Source: Spirosoma oryzicola (GTDB taxonomy: Bacteria; Bacteroidota; Bacteroidia; Cytophagales; Spirosomataceae). Taken from it: DNA of 64,000 nt. A program made the position numbers and the translations under genes. The stretch lies in NCBI RefSeq assembly GCF_021233055.1, contig NZ_CP089538.1, forward strand, positions 911,501-975,500, written 5' to 3'. Positions within the stretch are counted from its first letter, which is position 1; each line of letters opens with the position of its first letter. Shown here piece after piece: positions 1 through 8,279 of this stretch. The notes below the pieces were generated by a model. That model saw only the letters and a list, made by a program, of their open reading frames with translations. It was not told the origin of the DNA and did no database searches.

Positions 1-75
1 ATGCTGCCTAACAACGCTACGTACTCGCTAGCAGCTTCGCACTCGTGGTGTCGGCGGGGCCGCCCGCATGTCGTG

Positions 76-208
76 GTGTCGGTTTCTCAAAACCGACACA
101 TCACAGCAGCAATCAGTGTCGGTTTTGAGAAACCGACACCATCCTAGAAGGGCATCTGATTAGAGCAAATTCAACATTTCGGACAATACTGTTTCTCAAA
201 ACCGACAC
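76..208. repeat. Cluster of three near-identical palindromic repeats
   Basis: Two full 24-base palindromes (76-99 and 116-139) have arms GTGTCGGTTT/AAACCGACAC. They are reverse complements of each other in the central bases. A partial third copy (191-208) has lost its left arm. A shorter direct repeat, TCGTGGTGTCGG, occurs at 43-54 and 71-82. The cluster lies downstream of a minus-strand hydrolase. It looks like a dispersed REP-type element; no other copy was noticed in the window. Confidence 0.75.
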
Positions 209-246
209 TACTCATCACAGTAACTACAAAAAACGCGACTGACGAA

Positions 247-1824
247 TCAGGCTAGCAAACGGCCTTCCAGTACAGGACGGTCATCTTTCGTGGCTGGATT
301 AAGAATGGCCAGGCTTTTCTTGAATTGAACCTTTACCGTATCCTTATCGAAATTGCACGTTATCGTTTCGTAATGAGCAGTTTCAATGAAGCGAACCGTC
401 AGAACGAACGTGTTGTCGTCAGTCCACGTACCGCTGGACGCGATCTTGGTCTTGGTTTCACCCGGAATCAGGGTTGGCGTTAGCTTAAGCGGCAGTGCCG
501 ACAGATCCGTTTCCTTCTCGACCCAGCGACCCATTCCGCAGTTGATGCGGTGTTCGCCTTTGTCGTCCTGCATGGTAAAAATACCACCGTCTTTGCCAAA
601 GTTGAGCGCAACCGACTTCACATGCAGCGAGTTATCGGCGATGCTAAACGGCTTATTGTCAATTTGGGCAATGATCGGCGAGGTCGATTTTACGTTCTGG
701 ATCGGTAAGGCCAAAGCCGTTAGTTTTTGCTTTAGCTGAGCCTGCTCTTTGGCATCCGCTGGTAGCGTTTTCCCTTTTACGCTACCCAGAATATGCTCCC
801 AGACATTGTCCAGAATAGCCTGCATATCGCTGGTCTCGCTCGTAATAGCCACGACTATGTCTTCTTTGGGCATCACAATGCAGTATTGACCAAAGGCCCC
901 ATCGCCCCGGTACGCATCGTGCCGACAGCGCCAGAACTGATAACCGTAGCCCTGCAACCAATCATTCTCTTCTTTCTTGCGGGACCCACCTTTCGATTGG
1001 ATTTCGAACTTGGTGGCATCGTCGATCCAGTTGGCTGGCAATAGCTGTTTGCCTTTCCAGACACCCTTTTGCAGGTAAAGCTGCCCGAATTTGGCAATGT
1101 CTTCGGTTTTAACGCGAAGCCCCCAGCCTCCGGTATTGATACCCTGCGGATTAACTTCCCAGTCGGCCCCTTCGATACCGAGCGGATCGAACAGCCGGGG
1201 TTTCAGGTAAGCCAGAACGGTTTGACCGGTTAGCTTCTGCACAATAGCCGACAGCATGTACGTGGCTATGCTGTTGTAAAGGAAAAACGTTCCGGGCTGA
1301 TGCTCTACGGGTTGAGCCAGAAACGCCTTCGCCCAGTTCTTTTCCGAACGGACGGCTGGCTCCTTGTCGTGCCCGGTTGACATGGTAAGCAAATCTTTCA
1401 CCCGCATGGCCGCGAGGTTATCACTAACCGTGGCGGGTAAATCGTCCGGGAAAAACTTGGTTACTTTATCCTCAACGGTCAGGCGCTTTTCGGCGACAGC
1501 CATACCGACTGCGGTCGAAGTGAAACTTTTGCTTAGGGAATAAAGCGTGTGCTTCAACTGGGGGGCATAAGGAGCCCACCAGCCTTCAGCGACAACGTTA
1601 CCATGCCGCAGCACCATCATGCTGTGCAGGTTCAACTTTTGGGATTCGACGGCATTGGCAAACGCCAGCAAGGACGCCGAAGACATGCCCTGGGCCTCGG
1701 GCGTGGTGCGAAGAAGCGCTGAGGAGCCTTTAGCCCATACGTCGCCAGGAAGTGACGACAACAAGCTAATTCCGGCGGCACCAAAACCTAGTTGTTTTAG
1801 AAAAAGCCTGCGATTGAGCTGCAT
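247..1824 (-). CDS. Exported serine hydrolase, class C beta-lactamase family
   Basis: This 525-residue enzyme has the penicillin-binding-protein/class C beta-lactamase fold, a family that includes esterases, D-aminopeptidases and other hydrolases acting outside the cytoplasm. The N-terminus LNRRLFLKQLGFG is a twin-arginine type signal. The nucleophile motif SLSK is near residue 96-99 and YNS near 183-185, both at the usual spacing. A C-terminal segment of about 150 residues follows the catalytic domain. I use the ATG at 1824; the frame opens four codons earlier with TTG, which would only lengthen the signal. It follows lutC by about 55 bases on the same strand but has its own possible promoter. 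The substrate cannot be told. Confidence 0.85.
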   Translation of the reverse strand: MQLNRRLFLKQLGFGAAGISLLSSLPGDVWAKGSSALLRTTPEAQGMSSASLLAFANAVESQKLNLHSMMVLRHGNVVAEGWWAPYAPQLKHTLYSLSKSFTSTAVGMAVAEKRLTVEDKVTKFFPDDLPATVSDNLAAMRVKDLLTMSTGHDKEPAVRSEKNWAKAFLAQPVEHQPGTFFLYNSIATYMLSAIVQKLTGQTVLAYLKPRLFDPLGIEGADWEVNPQGINTGGWGLRVKTEDIAKFGQLYLQKGVWKGKQLLPANWIDDATKFEIQSKGGSRKKEENDWLQGYGYQFWRCRHDAYRGDGAFGQYCIVMPKEDIVVAITSETSDMQAILDNVWEHILGSVKGKTLPADAKEQAQLKQKLTALALPIQNVKSTSPIIAQIDNKPFSIADNSLHVKSVALNFGKDGGIFTMQDDKGEHRINCGMGRWVEKETDLSALPLKLTPTLIPGETKTKIASSGTWTDDNTFVLTVRFIETAHYETITCNFDKDTVKVQFKKSLAILNPATKDDRPVLEGRLLA

Positions 1825-1878
1825 AAGTGTTTTCAATACGTGTGCAGACTAAAGCATGTTCAGGCTGGATTCTCCTAT

Positions 1879-2469
1879 TCAGGGCAACAAAAATACGGTC
1901 AATGTTTTCGAACCGTGGGCACCGATAACCAGCGATTGTTCAATATCAGCGGTTTTGGACGGACCCGCGATAAACGTTCCGAAGCCGGTGTGTGTGTCAA
2001 TGAGTCGGTAAGCCTCGTGCATGTTGCCGACGAGGTTTTTCTCGGATAGTACCAGCGACAAGTTCAATGAAATGAACGGCAGCGCCCGAATACCGATGGC
2101 CGCTTCGTCGAGCCAGATAGCGGCATTTTCGGCAACGCCGACTTTGCCTTCCAGCACAACCAAGTGCAAATCGTCTAACAGCCGAAGCTCCGCTGCTGGC
2201 GTAAAGTTGCTGATGTCCAGCCCCGGAACATGACTGAGTATGGGTAGCGTCAGGTCGTACTCTTGGACCAGAAAGGCGTGTGCTTCAGACAGTGAGGTTA
2301 CTCGAATTGCCTGCCCGCCGTTTGTTTTTACCATCGCCATGAAGGCTTCGACGAGGTTTTCGGGCGTGATGGTAGGCGCGAAACCTATCGTTTCGGGGAG
2401 CGGGTGCAGGTCGGGTTTACCCTGTCGAATGGCCGCCAGAATGGTATCACGGGTGGTTGTTTCAGCCAT
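1879..2469 (-). CDS. lutC: Lactate utilization protein C (LUD domain)
   Basis: This 196-residue LUD-domain (former DUF162) protein is the third subunit of the LutABC complex, which oxidises L-lactate to pyruvate in the cytoplasm. The LUD fold fills most of the chain, with the conserved segment around VGVAENAAIWLDE and a C-terminal GPSKTADIEQSLVIGAHG typical of LutC. The length is normal for the family. The start overlaps the end of lutB by 8 bases (2462-2469), which indicates one transcript and translational coupling. The order lutA-lutB-lutC is the standard one. LUD proteins occur in other contexts, but the neighbouring lutA and lutB make this assignment firm. Confidence 0.93.
   Translation of the reverse strand: MAETTTRDTILAAIRQGKPDLHPLPETIGFAPTITPENLVEAFMAMVKTNGGQAIRVTSLSEAHAFLVQEYDLTLPILSHVPGLDISNFTPAAELRLLDDLHLVVLEGKVGVAENAAIWLDEAAIGIRALPFISLNLSLVLSEKNLVGNMHEAYRLIDTHTGFGTFIAGPSKTADIEQSLVIGAHGSKTLTVFLLP
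1888..1895 (-). promoter_or_regulatory. Possible -7 promoter element for the serine hydrolase
   Basis: Read on the minus strand the site is TATTTTTG, matching the Bacteroidota -7 pattern TAnnTTTG. It lies at the very end of lutC, about 65 bases upstream of the hydrolase start. No clear -33 TTG was identified, so the call rests on one short match. Confidence 0.3.
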
Positions 2470-3850
2470 TGTCTTTCTGGTTTTGTTGCGCGTACCAATC
2501 CCGGAAACTCTGAGCGGGCGGCTTCGGCATATCGCGGTGGATAGCCCAGGGGTTTAAACTCGATTTGTTGGCCAGCGAGGGAAATTTCTGCATGAACCAA
2601 CGGCCGGCCCTTCCAGCAAATCGGTACAGCCGTGGATGGCTGAACAGCACGTCCATGCCCGTCATGCCTATTTTTTTCGTGGGCTCAACAGCACCGGCTT
2701 CGCCCAGTACCTGCCGCCATTTATACAACTGCTGGTGAATGTCGATCTTGACTGGACAGACGTTGGTGCAGGAGCCGCAAAGGGTAGAGGCAAACGGCAA
2801 ATCGGCGTATTCCTTCATGTCGATATTCGGTGCCAGAATCGAGCCAATTGGTCCGGCTACCGCCGTGTGGTAGCTGTGCCCACCGCTACGCCGGTAGACC
2901 GGGCAGGTATTCATGCAGGCTCCGCAACGAATGCACTTCAGGGAGTTGCGGAAATCAGGGCTGGCCAGCTGACGCGTCCGACCGTTATCGACCAGCACGA
3001 GGTGCATTTCCTGACCGGGCGCGGGTTTGCGAAAATGACTGGAATAGGTTGTCGTGGCCTGACCCGTAGCGGAACGTGCCAGCAGCCGCAGAAACACGCC
3101 CAGATGTTCGGCCTTTGGAATGACTTTTTCGATACCCATGCAGGCAATGTGAACCTTGGCCAGATGTGCCCCCAGATCGGCGTTGCCTTCGTTGGTACAG
3201 ACCACAAAGCCACCTGTTTCGGCAATGGCGAAGTTAACGCCCGTAATCGCTACATCGGCCAGTAAAAACTTCTGGCGCAGGTGAATCCGGGCGGCTTCGG
3301 TAAGGTACTGCGGATCGTCGGCTCCGGCGTCGGTACCCAGGTGCAAGTGGAACAAATCACCAATGTGCCGCTTCTTGAGGTGAATAGCGGGCATCACGAT
3401 ATGACTTGGCGGCTCGTTGCGAAGCTGGATAATGCGCTCGCCCAAATCCGTGTCGATTACCTCAATCCCTTCTTTAATCAGGTACGGATTCAGATGACAC
3501 TCTTCGGTAAGCATGGATTTACTCTTGACGATTTTGGTCGCCTTGTGCTTCCGCATGATGTCGAGCACAATCCGGTTATGTTCATCGGCGTTAGCCGCCC
3601 AATGGACAATGACGCCGTTCTGCCGGGCGTTTTCTTCAAGCTGAATGAGGTAATCGTCCAGCTTTGAGAGGGAGTGCAGCTTGATCTGGGAAGCCTGCTC
3701 GCGCAAATCTTCCCACTCCGGCAGCGATTGGGCCGCCCGGTCGCGCTTACTACGGACAAACCAAAGGGTTTCGTTATGCCAATCGGCGTTTTCCTCATCG
3801 CGCAGGAAAGCCTCGGCGGCTTTGGCGTGTCTGGGAGAAGCAGTATCCAT
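2462..3850 (-). CDS. lutB: Lactate utilization iron-sulfur protein B
   Basis: This 462-residue protein joins an N-terminal LUD-type domain to a C-terminal ferredoxin-like domain. The iron-sulfur ligands are visible as CIRCGACMNTC (C306, C309, C312, C316) and CGSCTNVC (C358, C361, C365). It is the electron-transfer subunit of LutABC. The open frame extends 34 codons further upstream, but that extension would overlap lutA by about 90 bases and looks unlike the family. The ATG at 3850 leaves an 11-base gap after lutA and gives the expected N-terminus. It overlaps lutC by 8 bases. Confidence 0.93.
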   Translation of the reverse strand: MDTASPRHAKAAEAFLRDEENADWHNETLWFVRSKRDRAAQSLPEWEDLREQASQIKLHSLSKLDDYLIQLEENARQNGVIVHWAANADEHNRIVLDIMRKHKATKIVKSKSMLTEECHLNPYLIKEGIEVIDTDLGERIIQLRNEPPSHIVMPAIHLKKRHIGDLFHLHLGTDAGADDPQYLTEAARIHLRQKFLLADVAITGVNFAIAETGGFVVCTNEGNADLGAHLAKVHIACMGIEKVIPKAEHLGVFLRLLARSATGQATTTYSSHFRKPAPGQEMHLVLVDNGRTRQLASPDFRNSLKCIRCGACMNTCPVYRRSGGHSYHTAVAGPIGSILAPNIDMKEYADLPFASTLCGSCTNVCPVKIDIHQQLYKWRQVLGEAGAVEPTKKIGMTGMDVLFSHPRLYRFAGRAGRWFMQKFPSLANKSSLNPWAIHRDMPKPPAQSFRDWYAQQNQKDNG

Positions 3851-3861
3851 TCGTTTGTTGT

Positions 3862-4602
3862 TTAGTTGCCAGCCGTCAGAATTTCGGCGATGTGCATGAC
3901 GCGTACCGAACTTTTCTGACGATGTAATACGCCTTCCAATTGCATCAGGCATGACATGTCGCCCCCCGTAATCACTTCCGCCCCGTGCTGGACATGGTCG
4001 TACACGCGATCCTTACCCATTTTTGACGACAGGGCTTCTTCGAACACGCAAAATGTACCACCAAAACCGCAGCATTCATCGGGGTGGCTCAGCTGAATGA
4101 GATCAAGCCCGTCAACCAGCCGCAGGAGCTGCTCGGGTTTCGAGAATTTAGGTTCCATCCGTTCCGACATGGACGAAAGCCGCAAACCGCGCTGGCCGTG
4201 ACAACTGGTGTGTAAACCAACCCGGTACGGAAAGCGGGCTTTAGGAAGCTGTTCGACTTTCAATACGTCGGTCAGAAATTCGCAGAGTTCGTAGACGTTG
4301 TTACGCAGTCGCGCGGCTTCTTCGGGCTGGTCGTCGGAATGCAGGTGCTCTTTTAAGTGCAGGACGCAGCTACCCGAAGGCCCAACGACCACATCGCAGT
4401 TAGCAAAATTGCGGATAAAATTCTTGTCGCAACCTGCCGAAAGACGCTGAAAACCAGAGTTTGCCATTGGTTGCCCACAGCAAGTCTGCTCCATTGGAAA
4501 CACCACCCGAACGCCGAGGGATTCAAGTAATCGTAAGGTGGCAATACCGACCTGCGGATAAAACTGATCGACGTAACAGGGAATAAATAAGCCTACGTTC
4601 AT
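3862..4602 (-). CDS. lutA: Lactate utilization protein A (CCG-domain Fe-S oxidoreductase)
   Basis: This 246-residue protein has two cysteine-rich CCG domains, the first ending in EQTCCGQPMANSG and the second in HPDECCGFGGTF. That architecture is typical of LutA/GlcF-like subunits, which bind iron-sulfur clusters and take part in lactate oxidation. The frame could start three codons earlier at a GTG, but the ATG at 4602 gives the usual N-terminus MNVGLFIPCYVDQF. It is the first gene of lutABC. A repeat-rich gap of about 265 bases separates it from rhaT on the same strand. Confidence 0.93.
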   Translation of the reverse strand: MNVGLFIPCYVDQFYPQVGIATLRLLESLGVRVVFPMEQTCCGQPMANSGFQRLSAGCDKNFIRNFANCDVVVGPSGSCVLHLKEHLHSDDQPEEAARLRNNVYELCEFLTDVLKVEQLPKARFPYRVGLHTSCHGQRGLRLSSMSERMEPKFSKPEQLLRLVDGLDLIQLSHPDECCGFGGTFCVFEEALSSKMGKDRVYDHVQHGAEVITGGDMSCLMQLEGVLHRQKSSVRVMHIAEILTAGN

Positions 4603-4661
4603 CTTTAACACAAAATCACCTACGAAAATAACGAAGGCTGTTTAGAGTTCGGTCTTTTTTC

Positions 4662-4855
4662 GACAGGATTAGCAGAATTAATTAGCCTCTATAGATTGGT
4701 TACTAGACAGGATTGACAGGATTATCATGATTTTACTCGTGCTTTTTTGATAGCCTGTCAATTTAGTTAGCTGTTATAGGTCGGTGTTTTCGACAGGATT
4801 AACAGGATGGTAAAAAGAAGAATAGAAAAATCCTGTCAATCTTGTTAATCCTGTC
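4662..4855. repeat. GACAGGATT-type interspersed repeat cluster with hairpin
   Basis: The rhaT-lutA gap holds direct copies of GACAGGATTxxCAGGATT-like sequence at 4662-4679, 4706-4732 and 4792-4808, and inverted copies at 4754-4764 and 4830-4855. The last direct and inverted copies form a perfect 13-base stem (4792-4804 with 4843-4855) just past the rhaT stop. It may end the rhaT message or act as an attenuator in a rhaT-lut transcript. Similar GACAGGATTAACAGGAT sequences are familiar as dispersed repeats in Bacteroidota. Confidence 0.75.
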
Positions 4856-4867
4856 AAAAAAAAACAC

Positions 4868-5902
4868 TCAGGACGCCGTTCCCATACCAATCAATACGGT
4901 AGACAGTACGATTAGAAATAAGCCCGCGAATACTACGCCATACGTTCGCCGACTGGCTCCGCGCCACTCCCAGAGCACCAGACCCCACAGGGTACTAAAC
5001 GTGATGATGAACGCCATGTGCATCGTCCAGCCCGCGAACCGGATACCATCGGGTAAGTAATTGTCACCCATGCCGTAGAAAAAGAACTGGAAATACCAGG
5101 TTGTGCCAGCCAGCAGTGCCCAGGTGTAATTACGAAGCAACGGCGTCTGGCTGTCTGTATAGTCGCCAAAGGAACGGTTTCTACGATTCAGAATCATGCA
5201 CCAGATAAAATTGGTAAGAAAGCCGCCGAACATCAGTACCGGATAAATCGCGTTGTTTTGCCAAAGCGGATCAGTACCGTTCGTAACCGCCATTTGCGCT
5301 ATTGGGCGTCCGGCAGCGAGGGCGAAAGCAAAGCAGGCACTCAAAATACCCGAAATTGTAGCGATGATGATGCCTTTGCGCAGGTCAAACTCGGCAACGG
5401 TTGCTTTCTGCTGTTCAGGATTAAGCTCGCCTTCTTTCAACATGCCCGCCCAGCCACAAACCGCAATTCCAGCCAGGCATAAGGCCACTCCGCCCAGCGT
5501 GAAATGTCCCGTTCGGGTGTGGAGCAGCATGTCGAATTTTCCTTCCCAGATGGGTGGAATCAGCGTTCCGAACGCCGAGCAAAAGCCGAGGGCTACGGCC
5601 ATACCCAGCGAAATACCCAGGTAGCGCATGGTCAAACCGAAGGTTAAGCCGCCAATGCCCCACAGGACGCCAAAGAAAAATGTCCAGAAAAGGGTCGAAC
5701 TGTCGGCGGATGTGATGCTTGGGACCAGACCGTTGACCGTCAGGCCGCCCATAACCCAGGGGACAATGATCCACGACGCAAACCCGCCCACGATCCAGGC
5801 ACTTTCCCACGACCACTGCTTTACGTTACGGAAGGGCAAATAAAAACTGCCGGAAGCAAACCCGCCGACAGCATGATAGAAAACTCCCAAAATGGCATTC
5901 AT
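4868..5902 (-). CDS. rhaT: L-rhamnose/proton symporter RhaT
   Basis: This 344-residue integral membrane protein has about ten hydrophobic segments. Its N-terminus (GVFYHAVGGFASGSFYLPF) resembles the RhaT family, which imports L-rhamnose with protons across the inner membrane. The length matches the family. The next genes on the same strand are lutABC. Rhamnose breakdown yields lactaldehyde and then lactate, so uptake next to lactate oxidation makes metabolic sense. No rhaA, rhaB or rhaD is in the window. Specificity for rhamnose is inferred from family resemblance; a related deoxysugar is possible. Confidence 0.85.
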   Translation of the reverse strand: MNAILGVFYHAVGGFASGSFYLPFRNVKQWSWESAWIVGGFASWIIVPWVMGGLTVNGLVPSITSADSSTLFWTFFFGVLWGIGGLTFGLTMRYLGISLGMAVALGFCSAFGTLIPPIWEGKFDMLLHTRTGHFTLGGVALCLAGIAVCGWAGMLKEGELNPEQQKATVAEFDLRKGIIIATISGILSACFAFALAAGRPIAQMAVTNGTDPLWQNNAIYPVLMFGGFLTNFIWCMILNRRNRSFGDYTDSQTPLLRNYTWALLAGTTWYFQFFFYGMGDNYLPDGIRFAGWTMHMAFIITFSTLWGLVLWEWRGASRRTYGVVFAGLFLIVLSTVLIGMGTAS

Positions 5903-6244
5903 AGAGTAATGGTTTAGGAACTACAATTAGTGACCTCTTGACAGGCCGACCGTGATTTGTAAAGATGAGGGTCAACGATGACAGAACTTTCCTGCTCTCT
6001 CCTGCGCCTGGAAAGTCAGTACGCTTCGTCAATCGGTCAGATAAGAATCGCAACGTGGAAGCCTACTCATCGGATTGCGCAACAGTGGATTTGCTTTTGG
6101 GGTACTAAAAAACAAAAGCTATCGATACGCTCGGTACCAATAGCTTTTTCGGATTTGATGGTCGTCGTTGTGGGGCTACGTAGCCGTGCGTTTCGATTCC
6201 TGAACTGCTTTACCCATCAATTCACTAAGAGACAAATCAGGCAT
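5903..6244. other. Gene-free region between two minus-strand genes
   Basis: This 342-base stretch separates rhaT from the upstream serine hydrolase. It must hold the rhaT promoter, but I find no exact TAnnTTTG element. The only clear structure is the terminator-like hairpin at 6114-6148. Open frames here do not look like protein. Confidence 0.6.
6114..6148 (-). terminator. Putative terminator of the 6245-7528 hydrolase gene
   Basis: Arms AAAAGCTAT (6114-6122) and ATAGCTTTT (6140-6148) form a 9-base stem. On the minus strand it is followed by a T-rich run. It lies about 100 bases past the stop codon of the serine hydrolase. Confidence 0.45.
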
Positions 6245-7528
6245 TTATTCCAACGCCTGATAAACCGCAATACGGAATTTCTTTACAAAATCACTGTAGT
6301 ACGCGTACGGCTGAACGTTCGTGAAAATCAAAAGAATGAGTTCTTCTTTCGGATCGATGGTGAACTCGGAACAATACATGCCGCCCCATGTAAACGAACC
6401 CGGCGTCGCCTGATCGCCGTAGTGGGAGTTGTCGGTAATGAGCTGAAAACCTAAACCAAATTTGTCGTTCCGGTCCCAGACTTCAGCCGCGCCAATCTGA
6501 TTGCGCGTCATCAGTTCAATGGTTTTACGCCCAAGAATCCGTTTGTTATTGAATGTGCCACCGTTGAGCAGCATCTGACAAAGTTTCGCGTAATCTTCGA
6601 CCGTACTAATCAAACCCGCACCCCCCGAAAAATACGTCTTTGCGCCCGTCGTTGCCGAGTGTCGGTAGGCTTCGTTGGTGTGCAGGGTTAAGGGTTTATC
6701 CAGACTCGCTTTGCTGTACAGTTCGACCAGACGGCTGGCTTTGTTGCTGGGTAGATAAAAATACGTATCGTTCATGCCGAGTGGGTCCAGCACGCGTTCG
6801 CGCATGGCAACGTCAAGCGGTTTACCCGACAAAATCTCAACCAGCCGCCCAATAATGTCGGTGTTCAGGCCGTAGGTAAAGCCCGCGCCGGTTGAGTCCG
6901 TGCCGGGGTCGCGCAATAACGGACGTTTGGCTAGCTTGTTGATCACGTCTTCGAGCTTGTCGGGAGCCGTCGAGTTGAAAAAAGGGACCTTGAATTCGGG
7001 TCGCTGGTCAAGCGGGTGCTCGTACGGAATGCCGGAGTTATGGCTTAGCAACTGGCGGATGGTGATTTCGCTCTTGGCAGGCCGTGTATCGTAACTACCG
7101 CCCACCGGATCTTTTTTGTCGTACTTGACCAGCACTTTCGGATTTTTGAATGCCGGAATGTATTTCGAGATGGGATCGTCCAGCAAAAACTTCTCTTCCT
7201 CGAACAAGGTCATTAAGGTTGTCGTCGTGATGGCTTTCGACTGGGACGCAATCCGGTACATGTCGTCGCGCTTCAACGGCGTTTTCTTTTCCAGATTGTT
7301 GTACCCGAACGCTTTGTAGTGGACGATTTTACCCCGGTGCGCCACGAAGGTTACGGCGTTCGGAGCAATATCCTGGTCGATCAAGCCTTGCAGCCAGCTA
7401 TCGAGCCGTTTGAGCCGGTCCGCCGAAAAGCCAGCATCGGCAGGTGACTTTGCGGTCGAAAAGGTTTGGGGTACCGATTGGGCAAATAGTGAGGACGTAA
7501 CTAGTAGGAGGAGTACAAGGAAGCGCAT
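6245..7528 (-). CDS. Secreted serine hydrolase, class C beta-lactamase family
   Basis: A 427-residue protein with a cleavable signal peptide (MRFLVLLLLVTSSLFAQ). It belongs to the class C beta-lactamase/esterase family. The SxxK motif is SQSK at residues 95-98, and the family's tyrosine lies in FTYGLNTD near 219. GGAGLISTVEDYAKL and WGGMYCSEFTIDP match the C-terminal half of EstB-like serine hydrolases. It should act in the periplasm or outside the cell on an ester or amide. It is not closely similar to the hydrolase at 247-1824. A long hairpin repeat separates it from the next upstream gene, so it is probably monocistronic. Confidence 0.87.
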   Translation of the reverse strand: MRFLVLLLLVTSSLFAQSVPQTFSTAKSPADAGFSADRLKRLDSWLQGLIDQDIAPNAVTFVAHRGKIVHYKAFGYNNLEKKTPLKRDDMYRIASQSKAITTTTLMTLFEEEKFLLDDPISKYIPAFKNPKVLVKYDKKDPVGGSYDTRPAKSEITIRQLLSHNSGIPYEHPLDQRPEFKVPFFNSTAPDKLEDVINKLAKRPLLRDPGTDSTGAGFTYGLNTDIIGRLVEILSGKPLDVAMRERVLDPLGMNDTYFYLPSNKASRLVELYSKASLDKPLTLHTNEAYRHSATTGAKTYFSGGAGLISTVEDYAKLCQMLLNGGTFNNKRILGRKTIELMTRNQIGAAEVWDRNDKFGLGFQLITDNSHYGDQATPGSFTWGGMYCSEFTIDPKEELILLIFTNVQPYAYYSDFVKKFRIAVYQALE

Positions 7529-7590
7529 GGATAAGGGTGGAGTTTACATAACGGAAATTACAAGTTATATCAAGTAAGCGTGGGGCATGT

Positions 7591-7662
7591 TTTTGTCATC
7601 CCGACGCAGGAGGGATCTCTGGGGCAACTTCCGAAGATCCCTCCCGCGTCGGGATGACAAAA
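7591..7662. repeat. Long REP-like hairpin
   Basis: Two 28-base arms (7591-7618 and 7635-7662) pair at 27 of 28 positions around a 16-base loop. The arm core is GTCATCCCGACGCAGGAGGG. It lies between a serine hydrolase start and the stop of the upstream GNAT gene. The sequence resembles a widespread dispersed palindrome of Bacteroidota and may act as a terminator for the GNAT operon. Confidence 0.85.
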
Positions 7663-7718
7663 GAATCTTTACTCATACTTACGAACGACAAAGCTATAAA
7701 TCAAAAATTGGGTACTTT

Positions 7719-8279
7719 TTACTTTTGCCAGTCCCACAGAACAACCACCCAGGTTTCACCGATAGCTGGATCGTGGAACTCGTGCAGTGGTTCGAAACCA
7801 ACACGGGCGTGGGCGCGTAGGGACCGGCTATTATTAGCCGAGATATCGGTGATGAGTAGCTGGTAGCGGTTGCTGTACACATCGCGGTGATGTTGGTACA
7901 TCCGGTCGAATAGCTGCTGCCCCCGATAGCCTTCGGCCACGCAAACCTGCCCCATCACGTAATACGCGTACTCCCGAACCGGCTTACCGTTGTAGTCGAG
8001 CGCATCAATCAACGAAAAGAGAGGAACCAGTTCGGGAACGTCAGCGCCGAATTCGGGTAGCATGGTTAGGCAGTAGCCTACGACGGTATCATCCGCTTTG
8101 GCAATGACGCTGGGTGCGGCCTGATTCATATGGGTTAGTACCGTCGGGTCATGTTCAACGGTCACGAATCCTTGGTTAGCCTGTACCTCGACGGGAACAT
8201 TTTTACGAAGATTTGCTTGTTGCAGAGCCAGAATGCCCTGTACGTCTGCTTCGGATTGGACGGTGGTAATGGAAATCAT
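7719..8279 (-). CDS. GNAT-family N-acetyltransferase
   Basis: This 186-residue protein has the GNAT acyl-CoA fold. The acetyl-CoA binding motif A is VMGQVCVAEGYRGQQLFDRMY near residues 108-128, followed by ITDISANNSRSLRAHARVGF, the usual motif B with the N..S...A..GF pattern. It probably acetylates a small molecule or amine in the cytoplasm. The start codon directly abuts the stop of the epimerase gene at 8280, with no intervening base, so the two are co-transcribed. The substrate is unknown; the coupling suggests an amino-acid or dipeptide derivative. Confidence 0.85.
   Translation of the reverse strand: MISITTVQSEADVQGILALQQANLRKNVPVEVQANQGFVTVEHDPTVLTHMNQAAPSVIAKADDTVVGYCLTMLPEFGADVPELVPLFSLIDALDYNGKPVREYAYYVMGQVCVAEGYRGQQLFDRMYQHHRDVYSNRYQLLITDISANNSRSLRAHARVGFEPLHEFHDPAIGETWVVVLWDWQK

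Noticed and set aside
76..208. CRISPR-like repeat array
   Set aside because: Only two full copies, in inverted symmetry with unequal spacing and no spacer structure or cas genes.
2636..3265. 209-residue antisense frame over lutB
   Set aside because: It lies wholly inside a well-supported lutB and has no recognisable domain.
3851..3952. Longer start for lutB
   Set aside because: The 34-codon extension overlaps lutA by 90 bases and has unlike composition; the ATG at 3850 fits the family.
5978..6454. 158-residue plus-strand open frame
   Set aside because: It overlaps the serine hydrolase in antisense, and its sequence is basic and low in protein-like pattern; a shadow frame.
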